A stretch of 64,000 bases of DNA. Source: DASXVX01 sp036504075 (GTDB lineage Bacteria; Bacillota; Sulfobacillia; Symbiobacteriales; Symbiobacteriaceae). The DNA is taken from the NCBI GenBank assembly GCA_036504075.1, contig DASXVX010000098.1:1-64000 (forward strand), read 5' to 3'. Below the pieces are notes generated by a model. That model saw only the letters and a program-made list of their open reading frames with translations. It did no database searches and was not told where the DNA came from. Shown in pieces: positions 8,103-16,381 of the stretch; positions within the stretch are counted from its first letter, which is position 1, and each line of letters opens with the position of its first letter. The position numbers were made by a program, and so were the translations under genes.

Positions 8103-9566
8103 TCACGGACTGATCTCCCGGGTCTGCAGCGCCTGGTTCATGAGGAACAGCAACCGGTTCCCCGCGAAGGCCAGGTGGCTCGGCACAGCCGGCAGCCCCT
8201 CCGACAGCAACTGCCGCCCGGTGCCGTCCAGCACCCAGAGGGCGCCGCCGTTCTCCACCGGGGCCGTAATCGCCACGTAGCCGCCGGTTGGGGCAACTTC
8301 GGCCGCCCGCAACCCGTCCTTGCCGTTCCACTGGGCCCGCCACACTTCGGTGCCGTCGTCGGCGTTCACCGCCTGAGCCGTGCGGCCGTTCCAGAGCAGC
8401 ATCATGGGCGTCCCGACCAGCGGGGAGACCCCGTCGGGCTCCAGGACGGCCTGCCAGATCATCCGCCCATGCCGGTTGTAAGCCCGGGCGCCGGCCATGA
8501 CCACGTTGCCATCCGGGCTGAACGCCAGGGCATGGGCCGCTCCGGCCGGTTCGACCTGCATCAAACGGGTGCCGTAGTAGTCGTATAAGGCGAGGGTCCG
8601 GACAGGGCCTGCGCTGCCCAGTACGGCCAGCGCGCCATCCGATCCGAAGCGGACCTCAGCGCCGGCGATGCCCCGCACAGCGTACTGGAGCGCATCCGCC
8701 CGGTAGACTGCGATCCCGGTCTCCAGCACGACGGCCAGCCGGCCGTCTTCGCTCCAGGCCACCCCGGCGGCGTTGCCGGTCAGGTTCAGTGTTCGTTCCA
8801 GTTCGCCGGCGGGACTCAGGACATAGACCTGCGGCCCGGCGCTTACAGCGCTGTGGCCATCCGGCGAGACGGCGAGCCGGCTCTGCTCGCTCAGGCCCGC
8901 CAGGGGCTGCTCCCAGCGCTGGGCGCTCTGCGCATCCAGCGCCCGGACGCCGGCCTGGGAAAGCACGCGGACTTCGCTCACGGCCGGCGCCGCCGCCAGG
9001 TCCACCTGGGCCGCCGCCGGCGTCAACATCATGCGGGGGGCGGCGCTCGCGGCGGCGACCGCAGGCGGCATCAGTTCAAACGCACCTCTGTTCCTGGCAG
9101 CGCTGGCGGCAACCGCCGGTGTGGCGGCTACCGGGGGAGCGACCGGAGCCGGCTTCGCCGATGGCTGGACGACACTGGAATCCGTGGTCGCACCGGTCGG
9201 GGCCGGTGCCTGTGTCGCGACATTCTGCTGCGCCGGGGCCGCCGGAACGGCAGGGGCTGCCATCTTTGTCGCTGAATACTCGGGTGCCGAGGCGGTGGAG
9301 GGGCTTTTCCTGGCACCGCCAAATCCGTCGAACTGACCGATCCGAATGGCGATCGCAAAGGCCGCTGCAGCTACGGCGACCCAGATCAACTGCCGGGGGA
9401 GCGCCCGACGCCGGGACGGTCGGCCGGCGTCGACACTTTCCGCTTCGGTCCGAACACGCTGCAGCACCCGCTGCTGCATGGCCGGCGTAAACTGCCAACT
9501 CTCGAGGGACTTATCGCCGTGCTCCGCAAACGTCCGGCGGAGTTCATCGTCAAAATGCCCGGTCAC
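8103..9566 (-). CDS. Probable membrane anti-sigma factor with beta-propeller ectodomain
   Basis: A 487-residue protein whose gene overlaps the upstream ECF sigma gene by 4 nt (GTGA), the usual sigma/anti-sigma arrangement. Residues 1-55 are a charged cytoplasmic region, residues 60-80 a transmembrane helix (QLIWVAVAAAAFAIAIRIG), and residues 85-200 a long Ala/Pro-rich linker. The remainder is made of repeated beta-propeller-like blades (LAVSPDGHSAV, AFSPDGNVVM, DDGTEVWRAQW). The topology suggests an extracytoplasmic sensor that holds the sigma factor at the membrane. No zinc-binding anti-sigma motif (HxxxCxxC) is visible, so the anti-sigma role rests on position. Confidence 0.65.
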   Translation of the reverse strand: MTGHFDDELRRTFAEHGDKSLESWQFTPAMQQRVLQRVRTEAESVDAGRPSRRRALPRQLIWVAVAAAAFAIAIRIGQFDGFGGARKSPSTASAPEYSATKMAAPAVPAAPAQQNVATQAPAPTGATTDSSVVQPSAKPAPVAPPVAATPAVAASAARNRGAFELMPPAVAAASAAPRMMLTPAAAQVDLAAAPAVSEVRVLSQAGVRALDAQSAQRWEQPLAGLSEQSRLAVSPDGHSAVSAGPQVYVLSPAGELERTLNLTGNAAGVAWSEDGRLAVVLETGIAVYRADALQYAVRGIAGAEVRFGSDGALAVLGSAGPVRTLALYDYYGTRLMQVEPAGAAHALAFSPDGNVVMAGARAYNRHGRMIWQAVLEPDGVSPLVGTPMMLLWNGRTAQAVNADDGTEVWRAQWNGKDGLRAAEVAPTGGYVAITAPVENGGALWVLDGTGRQLLSEGLPAVPSHLAFAGNRLLFLMNQALQTREISP

Positions 9567-10129
9567 CGCGCCACACCTCCTTTCTCCAGCATCTGCTTCA
9601 GCAGGCCGCGGGCCCGGAACAGCCTGGTCTTGACCGTATTTTCGTTCTGGCTGGTAATCTCCGCGATCTCCACAGTGGAGAGGTCCTGGTAATAGAACAG
9701 GACGATCACTTCCCGGTAGGCTTCAGACAGGCTCATGACATGCTGTAGGAGCGCCTCCCGCTGATCCGCCCGCAGGGCGGCCTCCTCTGGCCCCTCCTCC
9801 GGCGGCGTGAGGGCTTCCGCCCCGGCTGCGCCGCCATCCCGTGGGTCCTCGGTGGGCACGAGCCGCCGCCACCAGGCGCTGCGCGCCTTATCCCGGCAGA
9901 GATTAACCGTGATCTTATAGAGCCAGGTGTAGGCGGAACTTTCGCCCCGGAAGGCGGCCCAGTTCCGGTACGCCTTGATGAAAACTTCCTGGGCAACATC
10001 CTCCGCCAAATGACGGTCCTTCAAATAATAGTAGGCCAGATGCAGCACTTTCGTGCCGTACTCCTGCATGAGGCGCTCCAGAGCCGCCTCACGGTCCGTT
10101 ACAGCGGCATGCTCTTCGGAAGGAGACAA
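9563..10129 (-). CDS. ECF-type RNA polymerase sigma factor
   Basis: A 188-residue sigma-70 family protein with region 2 (LAYYYLKDRHLAEDVAQEVF, then IKAYRNW) and region 4 (YREVIVLFYYQDLSTVEIAE, then an HTH in NENTVKTRLFRARGLLK). Regions 1 and 3 are absent, as in ECF factors. It begins at a TTG with a weak AGGGTG upstream. The downstream gene overlaps by 4 nt and encodes the probable membrane-bound regulator, so the pair likely responds to an envelope or extracellular signal. No binding motif for the regulon could be deduced. Confidence 0.9.
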   Translation of the reverse strand: MSPSEEHAAVTDREAALERLMQEYGTKVLHLAYYYLKDRHLAEDVAQEVFIKAYRNWAAFRGESSAYTWLYKITVNLCRDKARSAWWRRLVPTEDPRDGGAAGAEALTPPEEGPEEAALRADQREALLQHVMSLSEAYREVIVLFYYQDLSTVEIAEITSQNENTVKTRLFRARGLLKQMLEKGGVAR

Positions 10130-10375
10130 CGTGGCTTCACCCTTCGCTGAAAACCGAATCCGTATCAGTCGAAGGTTACGCCGTGACCTGTCCGGTTGCC
10201 TGCCGAAATGTCCAAGATAGTAACATTTGCTGCACAGCCCAGCATGCTGTGCCTCTGCATGTGAGACGGGTGGATGTGCGCGCTTCGTTTCATCCGCGGC
10301 CGGAAAACCCTTCTGGAAGGAACAATGGGTGTGATAAGCTGAGAACGAAAGATGATACCGGGGGGATGATCATCT

Positions 10376-10591
10376 GTGACAAAGGAGCCTGATCTCGCCG
10401 CCTTGCGTTCGTTCCTGGACAAGCACGACATGGGCGTCGACGACCTGTTCTTCGTGCTGCACCTGGGGGCCCGGCAGCTCGCCCTGAAGCAAGACGTGCC
10501 GGCACCGACCCGGGAGCACTGGAACCAAATCGCCGAAGAGTGCTACGACCTGTGGCACAACACCCTGCGCACCGGTACCCGCCTGGTTTGA
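10376..10591 (+). CDS. Small hypothetical protein (71 residues)
   Basis: An acidic, soluble, probably helical protein of 71 residues with Trp- and Cys-containing C-terminal segments (EHWNQIAEECYDLWHNTLR). It starts at a GTG; the upstream G-rich stretch is a weak ribosome site. A well-formed terminator follows, which supports a real transcription unit. I do not recognise a family. The 246 bases upstream hold no other gene; they contain a short GCACAGC/GCTGTGC hairpin around 10232-10252. Confidence 0.5.
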   Translation: MTKEPDLAALRSFLDKHDMGVDDLFFVLHLGARQLALKQDVPAPTREHWNQIAEECYDLWHNTLRTGTRLV

Positions 10592-10606
10592 ACCATTCCC
10601 GTGCTG

Positions 10607-10631
10607 CGGCCGACCCCGGTGGGGCCGGCCG
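10607..10631 (+). terminator. Terminator after the 71-residue gene
   Basis: Arms of 11 bases with one mismatch (10607-10617 and 10621-10631) followed by TTTCTTTT. Confidence 0.8.
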
Positions 10632-10664
10632 TTTCTTTTCCTGCCAGCATAATCCGCACATCGA

Positions 10665-10694
10665 TTGACAGAATTTGCCTTTGCGTGGTAATCT
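10665..10694 (+). promoter_or_regulatory. Promoter of TPR regulator locus 1
   Basis: Consensus TTGACA (10665-10670) and TAATCT (10689-10694) with an 18-nt spacer that begins GAA. The promoter of the paralogous TPR gene at 45681 also begins TTGACAGAA. Confidence 0.6.
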
Positions 10695-10732
10695 TAGCTA
10701 TGCAAGCAGCGGGTGGAACGGAGGGCGATCTC

Positions 10733-11629
10733 ATGGCCCATGATTTAGACTCGTTGTATTCGCTGGTGCAATCGGGCCAGTTCCTTGCCGCCTACCGCGA
10801 GGTGGAGCGTCTGGCCATGGATCCGGATTTGGACCCCGTTCTGAGAGCGAAAGTCTTTATCGTGGGTGTTCGCTCGGCGGCCGCCCTTCGGGAAGTATAT
10901 GCCGCCGCCAAGCTTGCCGAAAAAGCGGTGGAAGCCGCCGAACTGGGCACCGACTGGGAAGATATCGGCAACGCCCGTCTACATAGTGGCATCATCTACC
11001 GCGAAATCGGGGACACCGTCCAGGCCCTCCGGTTCTTCCACATTTTCTTTGACCATCTGGACCGCTACCCAACTTTGCAGTCGAAAAAAGGGCACGCCTA
11101 CTACAACCTGGCACTCACCCACCAACAGCGCCGGGAATATCCCGAAGCGCTGGAATCGTATCGGCTGGCGGCCGAACACTTCGAGATCGAAGGTCTGCAC
11201 AGTGCGATGCTCTCCAGCCTGCAAAACAGCGCCTGGGTGCTGCTGCTGCAAAGCCAACCAACTGAAGCCGAACCACTTCTCGCCCGCGCGGCCTTCCTTA
11301 CAGCACAGCTGGAAATCGCCGAATACCAGGCCTCTCAACTCATGGTGGAAGCGCTCTACGCGCTGCGCAGGGGCGACCCCGACCGGGCCATGGCCCTCTG
11401 CGAAGAGGTCTTCCAGAACGGTCGTGAGGGCGTCGGCGCAAACCATTTGGCTGCCGCCGCCTGGATTATGTCCGAAGTCTCCCTGGGCGGAGGGCGCCTG
11501 CACGAAGCCGGCATATTCGCCGACCTTGCCGTCCGACACGCCTTGCAGGCGAAAGAACCCCAGCTAATGAACCTCGCTTCCGACGTTAAACAAAGAGTGA
11601 CCCTACGAAAAAACGGGCTTCGCACGTAA
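10733..11629 (+). CDS. TPR regulator, Rap-like (paralogue 1)
   Basis: A 298-residue, all-helical protein with tetratricopeptide-type repeats (GNARLHSGIIYREIGDTVQA, HAYYNLALTHQQRREYPEAL, SSLQNSAWVLLLQSQPTEA). No helix-turn-helix or enzymatic motif is visible. The start is the ATG at 10733 behind GGAGGG. It is paralogous to the TPR gene at 45743: both open with a L..LV.SGQ segment and share a block reading IGDT, DR.P.L.S, NLA.T. Each is followed by a gene for a short exported peptide. This arrangement resembles Rap-Phr and related RRNPP peptide-sensing pairs; the ligand assignment is inference. Target proteins are unknown. Confidence 0.75.
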   Translation: MAHDLDSLYSLVQSGQFLAAYREVERLAMDPDLDPVLRAKVFIVGVRSAAALREVYAAAKLAEKAVEAAELGTDWEDIGNARLHSGIIYREIGDTVQALRFFHIFFDHLDRYPTLQSKKGHAYYNLALTHQQRREYPEALESYRLAAEHFEIEGLHSAMLSSLQNSAWVLLLQSQPTEAEPLLARAAFLTAQLEIAEYQASQLMVEALYALRRGDPDRAMALCEEVFQNGREGVGANHLAAAAWIMSEVSLGGGRLHEAGIFADLAVRHALQAKEPQLMNLASDVKQRVTLRKNGLRT

Positions 11630-11715
11630 TCCGCACAGGAAAAATGGTGGCCGTAGGGCCGCCACTTCCTGCCCGGCGTTTTCGCTCCCAGCGAAACCGA
11701 GTCGCGAGGGCGACA

Positions 11716-11737
11716 GCCGTTTTCGTCGGAAAACGGC
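11716..11737 (+). promoter_or_regulatory. Hairpin in the leader of exported peptide 1
   Basis: A perfect 9-base stem (GCCGTTTTC / GAAAACGGC) with a GTCG loop. It lies in the 187-base gap between the TPR gene and the peptide gene, which also holds smaller stems at about 11650-11673 and 11690-11714. No clear U tract follows, so it may be a structural leader, a processing site or a weak terminator. Confidence 0.45.
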
Positions 11738-11816
11738 GTTAGCCTGTAGACAATCGAGCCTAGATCAAACCTAGGTACCTTTGGACCCCTGGCCCAGATG
11801 AAAGGAGCGTGAGCTT

Positions 11817-11930
11817 ATGAAGAAGTTTTTCGCCCTGTTGCTCATCGTGATCGCCCTCGGCGTAATGGGCGGCACTGCCAGCGCTATCAATAACACGATC
11901 TGGCCTACCCACATCGCCAATTGGCATTAG
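11817..11930 (+). CDS. Exported short peptide, Phr-like (locus 1)
   Basis: A 37-residue product behind AAAGGAG. It begins MKKFFALLLIVIALG, a classic signal peptide ending in TASA, which should release the 14-residue mature peptide INNTIWPTHIANWH. The gene follows a TPR regulator and has its own terminator. The paralogous locus at 46759 has the same plan with a different mature sequence. In Rap-Phr systems, exported pro-peptides are trimmed, imported and bound by the TPR protein; that role is inferred here from order and architecture only. It is too short for most gene callers. Confidence 0.65.
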   Translation: MKKFFALLLIVIALGVMGGTASAINNTIWPTHIANWH

Positions 11931-11973
11931 CAAGCCAGGCGCCTGCCTGGCTCGCTTCCCCTCTGTGTCTCAC

Positions 11974-11993
11974 GGGAGCGGTATACCCGCTCC
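11974..11993 (+). terminator. Terminator of the exported peptide 1 gene
   Basis: GGAGCGG (11975-11981) pairs with CCGCTCC (11987-11993) and is followed by TTCTTTCTTT. A further stem (AGCCAGGC/GCCTGGCT) lies just upstream at 11934-11953. Confidence 0.75.
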
Positions 11994-12063
11994 TTCTTTC
12001 TTTGCTCCTGGGCGTCACCGGTTGCGTTCCATCGCAGTACCATTTCGTTCATCTTTCACGCCA

Positions 12064-12091
12064 TTGGAACCACAGGAACGATTGTTATGGA
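12064..12091 (+). promoter_or_regulatory. Candidate promoter of the binding-lipoprotein gene
   Basis: TTGGAA (12064-12069) and TATGGA (12086-12091) with a 16-nt spacer, about 45 bases upstream of the start codon. Confidence 0.3.
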
Positions 12092-12136
12092 AACGAAATC
12101 ATTAAGCGAATTGGAAGCATCCTGGAGGTATTTCTC

Positions 12137-13351
12137 ATGCGACGCAGTATTGCAGCGCTGGTGGTGACAGCGCTGGTTATGGCGGGATGTTCGATGGCGC
12201 CAAAAGTCTCCACTCCAGCCGCGGTCCCCGCGTCGAAAGGCACCGTCCGCTTACTCATCCTCGGCGGCCCGGGATACGATCAGCAGTTGATCACCGGCTT
12301 CAAGAACAACCAACCCGGCATCACGGTCGAGCCGGTGGAACTCCCCGAGGGCGATTATCAGGCCATTATGGACAAGCTGAAGTCGGGCGAAGTCAAAGTC
12401 GACGCGATCGTCGCCCCGGCCAACCCGTTCCTCTTCGCCCAGGGCATCGCGGCGCCGCTGGATGATTTCATCAACAGCAACAAGCTCGACCTGGCGCCCT
12501 ACGACACTGCCATCGAATTCGGCAAGTACCAGGGGAAGACCTACGGCCTGCCGGTCTCGACGAGCCCCATGGCGGTCGTCTACAACAAGGACGTCTTTGA
12601 AAAGCTCTCCATTCCGGCTCCGAAGGCCGGGTGGACCTGGGACGACTTCGCCAGTGCGGCCAAGAAGCTGCAGCCGGAGTTCGTGGGCAAGGACATGGCC
12701 GGCACGGCGATCGCGCCGTGGGGCCTCATGGACATTCTGCTCACGGCCGGCAAGGGGCCGACCGACCCCGACCTGAGCGCCTTCGAAGCCACGCTGACCC
12801 GGTTCCAGAAGTATTACGTAACGGACAAGCTGTTGTCGCTCAACGCCATCGCCGAAAACGACGGCGGCTACTTCCAGAAGCTGGCCCAGGGTAAGGTGGG
12901 CATGCTCCTGGGCTACTGGAGCTACTCTTTCGCTCACGACAAGCCCGCCGTCAACTGGGGCGTGGCGCCGCTGCCTGGCTCGGGCAAGACCCCGGCCATC
13001 GCTACGCTGGCCATGATTGCCGCCAAGGCGGAACACCCCGACACCGCCGCCGCGTTCGTCAAGTTCGCCACCGGCGCTGACGGCGCCCAGACCGTGGCCC
13101 GGATGCCGGGCGCCCCCGTCCCCGGCTTCATCGATAAAAATGCCGAACACGTCTGGCTGGCCAACGCCGGACTGCCGCAGGACACCGACTTCCTGAGCAA
13201 GCTCCAGTATATCGCACCGACCGAGTATCCCGAAGCGCTGGCCACCTCTGTGATTAAGCAACTGGATGCCGTCCTCTCGAAGGGGAAGGCTCCCGCCGAC
13301 GCCGTGCGTGACTTCAAGCAGGAGCGGGAAAAGATTATGGCCCAAAAGTAG
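12137..13351 (+). CDS. ABC transporter substrate-binding lipoprotein (family 1, sugar type)
   Basis: A 404-residue extracellular solute-binding protein. The N-terminus MRRSIAALVVTALVMAGC is a lipoprotein signal with the lipidated Cys at residue 18. The body shows family-1 features such as YGLPVSTSPMAVVYNKDVFE and a late segment with GFIDKNAEH. I chose the ATG at 12137, which has GGAGGT seven bases upstream, over longer readings that lack a ribosome site. No permease or ATPase genes adjoin it, so its transporter partner must lie elsewhere. The ligand is unknown; sugars or glycerol derivatives are typical of the family. Confidence 0.85.
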   Translation: MRRSIAALVVTALVMAGCSMAPKVSTPAAVPASKGTVRLLILGGPGYDQQLITGFKNNQPGITVEPVELPEGDYQAIMDKLKSGEVKVDAIVAPANPFLFAQGIAAPLDDFINSNKLDLAPYDTAIEFGKYQGKTYGLPVSTSPMAVVYNKDVFEKLSIPAPKAGWTWDDFASAAKKLQPEFVGKDMAGTAIAPWGLMDILLTAGKGPTDPDLSAFEATLTRFQKYYVTDKLLSLNAIAENDGGYFQKLAQGKVGMLLGYWSYSFAHDKPAVNWGVAPLPGSGKTPAIATLAMIAAKAEHPDTAAAFVKFATGADGAQTVARMPGAPVPGFIDKNAEHVWLANAGLPQDTDFLSKLQYIAPTEYPEALATSVIKQLDAVLSKGKAPADAVRDFKQEREKIMAQK

Positions 13352-13365
13352 CGTGTCCAAAAGCT

Positions 13366-13397
13366 GCGACCCACCCCATACCTGCGGGGTGGGTCGC
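13366..13397 (+). terminator. Terminator after the binding-lipoprotein gene
   Basis: Twelve-base perfect arms GCGACCCACCCC and GGGGTGGGTCGC (13366-13377, 13386-13397), followed by TTGTGG. Confidence 0.75.
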
Positions 13398-13484
13398 TTG
13401 TGGTTGAAGGGAGGCTCCGGGCAGGAAACAACGGTAGACTCAGCAAATAGTTAGCTAACCGAAGAATTCAGGGGAGGACTGACC

Positions 13485-15554
13485 GTGACCGAACGCCGGA
13501 ACCTCCAGGCTGAGGATTTGCTGGCGATCAAACTGGCGGGCGACTGCCAGATTTCCCCGGACGGAGAGTGCGTGGCATATACGCTGCAGGAGATCGATAA
13601 GGAAAAGAATGAGTACAAGACCGCCATTTGGCTGGCGCGGGAAGGGCAGCCGCCGGTGCAGTTCACGGGTGGCCCGAAAGACAACTCCCCGCGCTGGTCG
13701 CCGGACGGTCGATACCTGGCGTTCGTATCAGGCCGGAGCGGTTCGAATCAGATCTGGCTGTTGCCGCTGGAAGGCGGCGAGGCGCGGCCACTGACCCGGA
13801 TTAAAGGCGGGGTCAGCGGCCCGGTCTTCAGCCCCGACAGCAAGTACGTAGCCTTCACCGCCAATCTTCCGGAAGACGGGATCAGGCCGGAAGGGAAAGA
13901 CGAAGAGGAGAAAGACCTCTACAAGAAGTACACCCGCGAGGTGAAGGTGATCACCCGCCTCCTCTACAAGATGGACGGCGTGGGCTTTTACAACGGCAAG
14001 CGGTCGCAGGTCTGCGTCATCCCCGTGGCGGACGGCGACCCGGTTCAACTGACCAGGGGTGACTTCAGCCACCTGAATCCCACCTGGACGCCGGACTCGC
14101 AGTCGCTCGTTTTCGAGGCCAACCGGCTGGCGGACGCCGACTTCCACCCCTGGCACGTGGACCTCTGGTCCGTGGACCGGGAGGGCGGCGACCTGGTCCG
14201 CCTGACGCCGGAAGGCGCCCGGTTGGAATGCATCACGCCGTCGGTCTCCCCGGACGGGCGTCTGGTCGCCTTCGCCGGTATCGATCCGGAGGAGCACGGG
14301 TACGGCCTCGCCGGCCTCTACCTGCTGGACCGGGAGAGCGGCAGCGTGCGGCGCCTGGCCGCAGCGTTCGACCGGTCCTTTGACGACCAGGCCGGGACGG
14401 ACCTGGTCGCCCCGGCAGGCGGCCGGCTCACCTGGTCGCCGGACAGCCGGTGGATTTTTACGCCCTGCTCAGACGCCGGGCAGGTGCATCTGGTAAAAGT
14501 CGGGGCGCACACCGGCGCCGTGGTGCCGGTGACCGGCGGCGACAAGGTGATCCACGCGTTTTCCCTGACCGCGGACTGTAAGCGGGCAGCCTTGGCCTAC
14601 GCCAGCCCTACCTCCCCCGCCGAAGTCTATCTGGCCCGGCTGGACGACCCCCAGCCGGAAGCGAAGAAGGACGGATGCGGCGCCGTGTTGCAGGGCGGCG
14701 GCGTCCTGGAGACGCCCCTGACCTGGCATAACGCCGGCCTGCTGGCCCCGCTGGACTTGGCCGGCCCCGAGCGGTTCCAGTTCACGGCCGGGCAGGGCGA
14801 GCCGCTGGTGGACGGCTGGGTGCTGCGGCCCGCCGGATTTGAGCCGGGGCAGAAATACCCGACGATTCTTTACATCCACGGCGGACCGATGTCCATGTAC
14901 GGCGCCGGGATGTTCTTCGAATTCCAGTGGCTGGCCGCCCGTGGCTACGCGGTGGTCTACGCCAACCCGCGGGGCTCCCAGGGCTATGGCCGGGAGTTCT
15001 GCCGTACGATCATGGCCGATTGGGGCAACAAGGACTACGCCGATACGATTTCGACCATCGAAACGGCCGCCCGGAAGTACGACTTCATTGATGCCGACCG
15101 GCTGGGCGTGGCGGGCGGGTCTTACGGCGGCTTCATGGTGAACTGGATCATCGGCCACACGGACATGTTCAAGGCGGCCGTCTCCTCGCGCTCGGTGGTC
15201 AACCGCTGGTCGGCCATGGGCACGTCGGACGTGGGTTACAACCGGACCGGCCAGTTCGGCACTGCCGCCTGGTGGAACGCGGCGGACATGGCCCCGTACC
15301 TGAAGCAGTCGCCGCTGTTGCACGCCAGCCGGATCAATACGCCGCTGTTGCTGGAAAACCAGGAAGGCGACCTGCGCTGCCCCATTGAGCAGGCTGAACA
15401 ACTCTACGCCGCCCTCAAGTTCCAGAATAAGACGGTCAAGTTCGTCCGGTACCCGGGCGAATTCCATGGCATGAGTCGCACGGGCAAGCCCTGGCTGCGG
15501 ATTCACCGGCTGATTACCATCGCCGAGTGGTTTGACCAGTTCCTCAAAGCCTGA
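13485..15554 (+). CDS. S9 family serine peptidase (acylaminoacyl/prolyl oligopeptidase type)
   Basis: A 689-residue peptidase with an N-terminal seven-bladed propeller built from TolB/WD-like repeats (ISPDGECVAYTL, WSPDGRYLAFVSG, FSPDSKYVAFTA) and a C-terminal alpha/beta-hydrolase domain from about residue 430. The nucleophile is Ser546 in GGSYGGF; the acid follows in the NQEGDLRCP segment and the His in GEFHGMSR. Such enzymes cleave short peptides or release N-acylated residues in the cytoplasm. It starts at a GTG with GGGGAGGA upstream. A 10-base palindrome GTTAGCTAAC lies at 13451-13460, just before the gene. Confidence 0.92.
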   Translation: MTERRNLQAEDLLAIKLAGDCQISPDGECVAYTLQEIDKEKNEYKTAIWLAREGQPPVQFTGGPKDNSPRWSPDGRYLAFVSGRSGSNQIWLLPLEGGEARPLTRIKGGVSGPVFSPDSKYVAFTANLPEDGIRPEGKDEEEKDLYKKYTREVKVITRLLYKMDGVGFYNGKRSQVCVIPVADGDPVQLTRGDFSHLNPTWTPDSQSLVFEANRLADADFHPWHVDLWSVDREGGDLVRLTPEGARLECITPSVSPDGRLVAFAGIDPEEHGYGLAGLYLLDRESGSVRRLAAAFDRSFDDQAGTDLVAPAGGRLTWSPDSRWIFTPCSDAGQVHLVKVGAHTGAVVPVTGGDKVIHAFSLTADCKRAALAYASPTSPAEVYLARLDDPQPEAKKDGCGAVLQGGGVLETPLTWHNAGLLAPLDLAGPERFQFTAGQGEPLVDGWVLRPAGFEPGQKYPTILYIHGGPMSMYGAGMFFEFQWLAARGYAVVYANPRGSQGYGREFCRTIMADWGNKDYADTISTIETAARKYDFIDADRLGVAGGSYGGFMVNWIIGHTDMFKAAVSSRSVVNRWSAMGTSDVGYNRTGQFGTAAWWNAADMAPYLKQSPLLHASRINTPLLLENQEGDLRCPIEQAEQLYAALKFQNKTVKFVRYPGEFHGMSRTGKPWLRIHRLITIAEWFDQFLKA

Positions 15555-15560
15555 ACAAAA

Positions 15561-15591
15561 GCCCGGGGTTCCCGTATAGGGAACGCCGGGC
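15561..15591 (+). terminator. Terminator after the S9 peptidase gene
   Basis: Long stem (GCCCGG with GGTTCCC pairing GGGAAC with CCGGGC, one mismatch), then TTTCG. Confidence 0.75.
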
Positions 15592-15685
15592 CTTTCGTTC
15601 ACCAGGAGCAAACTTCAGTCTTTTAAGTTCATCCCTCTTATGTTAATATTAGGTTACAGCTGAAAGATATAGGCGGGTGACTGTA

Positions 15686-16381
15686 ATGACGACTGGGGTG
15701 CGGGGTGATTTGCTGCTATGGGCCCGAACTGAACAGGAGCTGACCATGCGCTGGGTGCGCGATCACGGCGGCCCCAGCCTCGGCTACCAGAGCGAAGTGG
15801 AGCACCGGAAAAAAGATGAAGTCCGGTCCGGACTCCTTATGACCTGGGCCGGTATCCTGAACGTGACGGAAGCGTTCGCCCGGGGACAGGTGCCCCGCTA
15901 CGCCGACGGCCGGGTAGCCTGCCGGGGGATCGCCGCCGACGTGGCGGCGCTGGTGGCGGCAGACCCGGCCTGGCTGGCGGGCCTGGAACCGCTGCAGCGC
16001 TGCCGGGAGGTGCTCCGGCTGATTGCCGACCGGTCCAAGCAGACGCCGCGGGTGGTGCTGGCCCATGTGCTGGGGCTGACCCTCCGCAGCCTGGACGCTA
16101 TGCTGGTGGGCGATATCCCGGTGGCCCGGGATCTGATACCGGCCATGGCCGACCTGACCACCGTACCGGAGTCGTTCCTCCGTTCCGGCGAAGTCGGCGG
16201 GCCTGGTGAGTTCCAGCTCACACCCGACTTGCGGACCGCCATCTGGCAGGCGCTCAACGAGGGGGCCGGCCAGACCGACCTGGCGGAATGGGTCCGGCTG
16301 CATGCGTTCCTGCCGACTCTTCGGCAGGCCCGGAGCCTGGGGCTTTCGCCCGCGGAGCTGGGCCGGCGGGTGTCGGACTAG
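15686..16381 (+). CDS. HTH-like (XRE-type) putative regulator next to the broken TPR gene
   Basis: A 231-residue soluble protein. The segment TPRVVLAHVLGLTLRSLDAM followed by LVGDIPVARDLIPAMADLTT resembles a Cro/XRE helix-turn-helix, and a second similar segment appears at the C-terminus (LRQARSLGLSPAELGRRV). The start is either the ATG at 15686, with GGCGGGTG upstream, or a GTG three codons earlier. Its stop codon shares the bases CTAG with the stop of the convergent TPR gene. HTH and TPR parts are fused in regulators such as PlcR, so the neighbour could be a functional partner; this is inference. Confidence 0.5.
   Translation: MTTGVRGDLLLWARTEQELTMRWVRDHGGPSLGYQSEVEHRKKDEVRSGLLMTWAGILNVTEAFARGQVPRYADGRVACRGIAADVAALVAADPAWLAGLEPLQRCREVLRLIADRSKQTPRVVLAHVLGLTLRSLDAMLVGDIPVARDLIPAMADLTTVPESFLRSGEVGGPGEFQLTPDLRTAIWQALNEGAGQTDLAEWVRLHAFLPTLRQARSLGLSPAELGRRVSD

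Noticed and set aside
11921..12136. Longer N-terminus for the sugar-type binding lipoprotein
   Set aside because: It would run through a terminator and place the lipoprotein signal in the middle of the chain; the ATG at 12137 has a good ribosome site.
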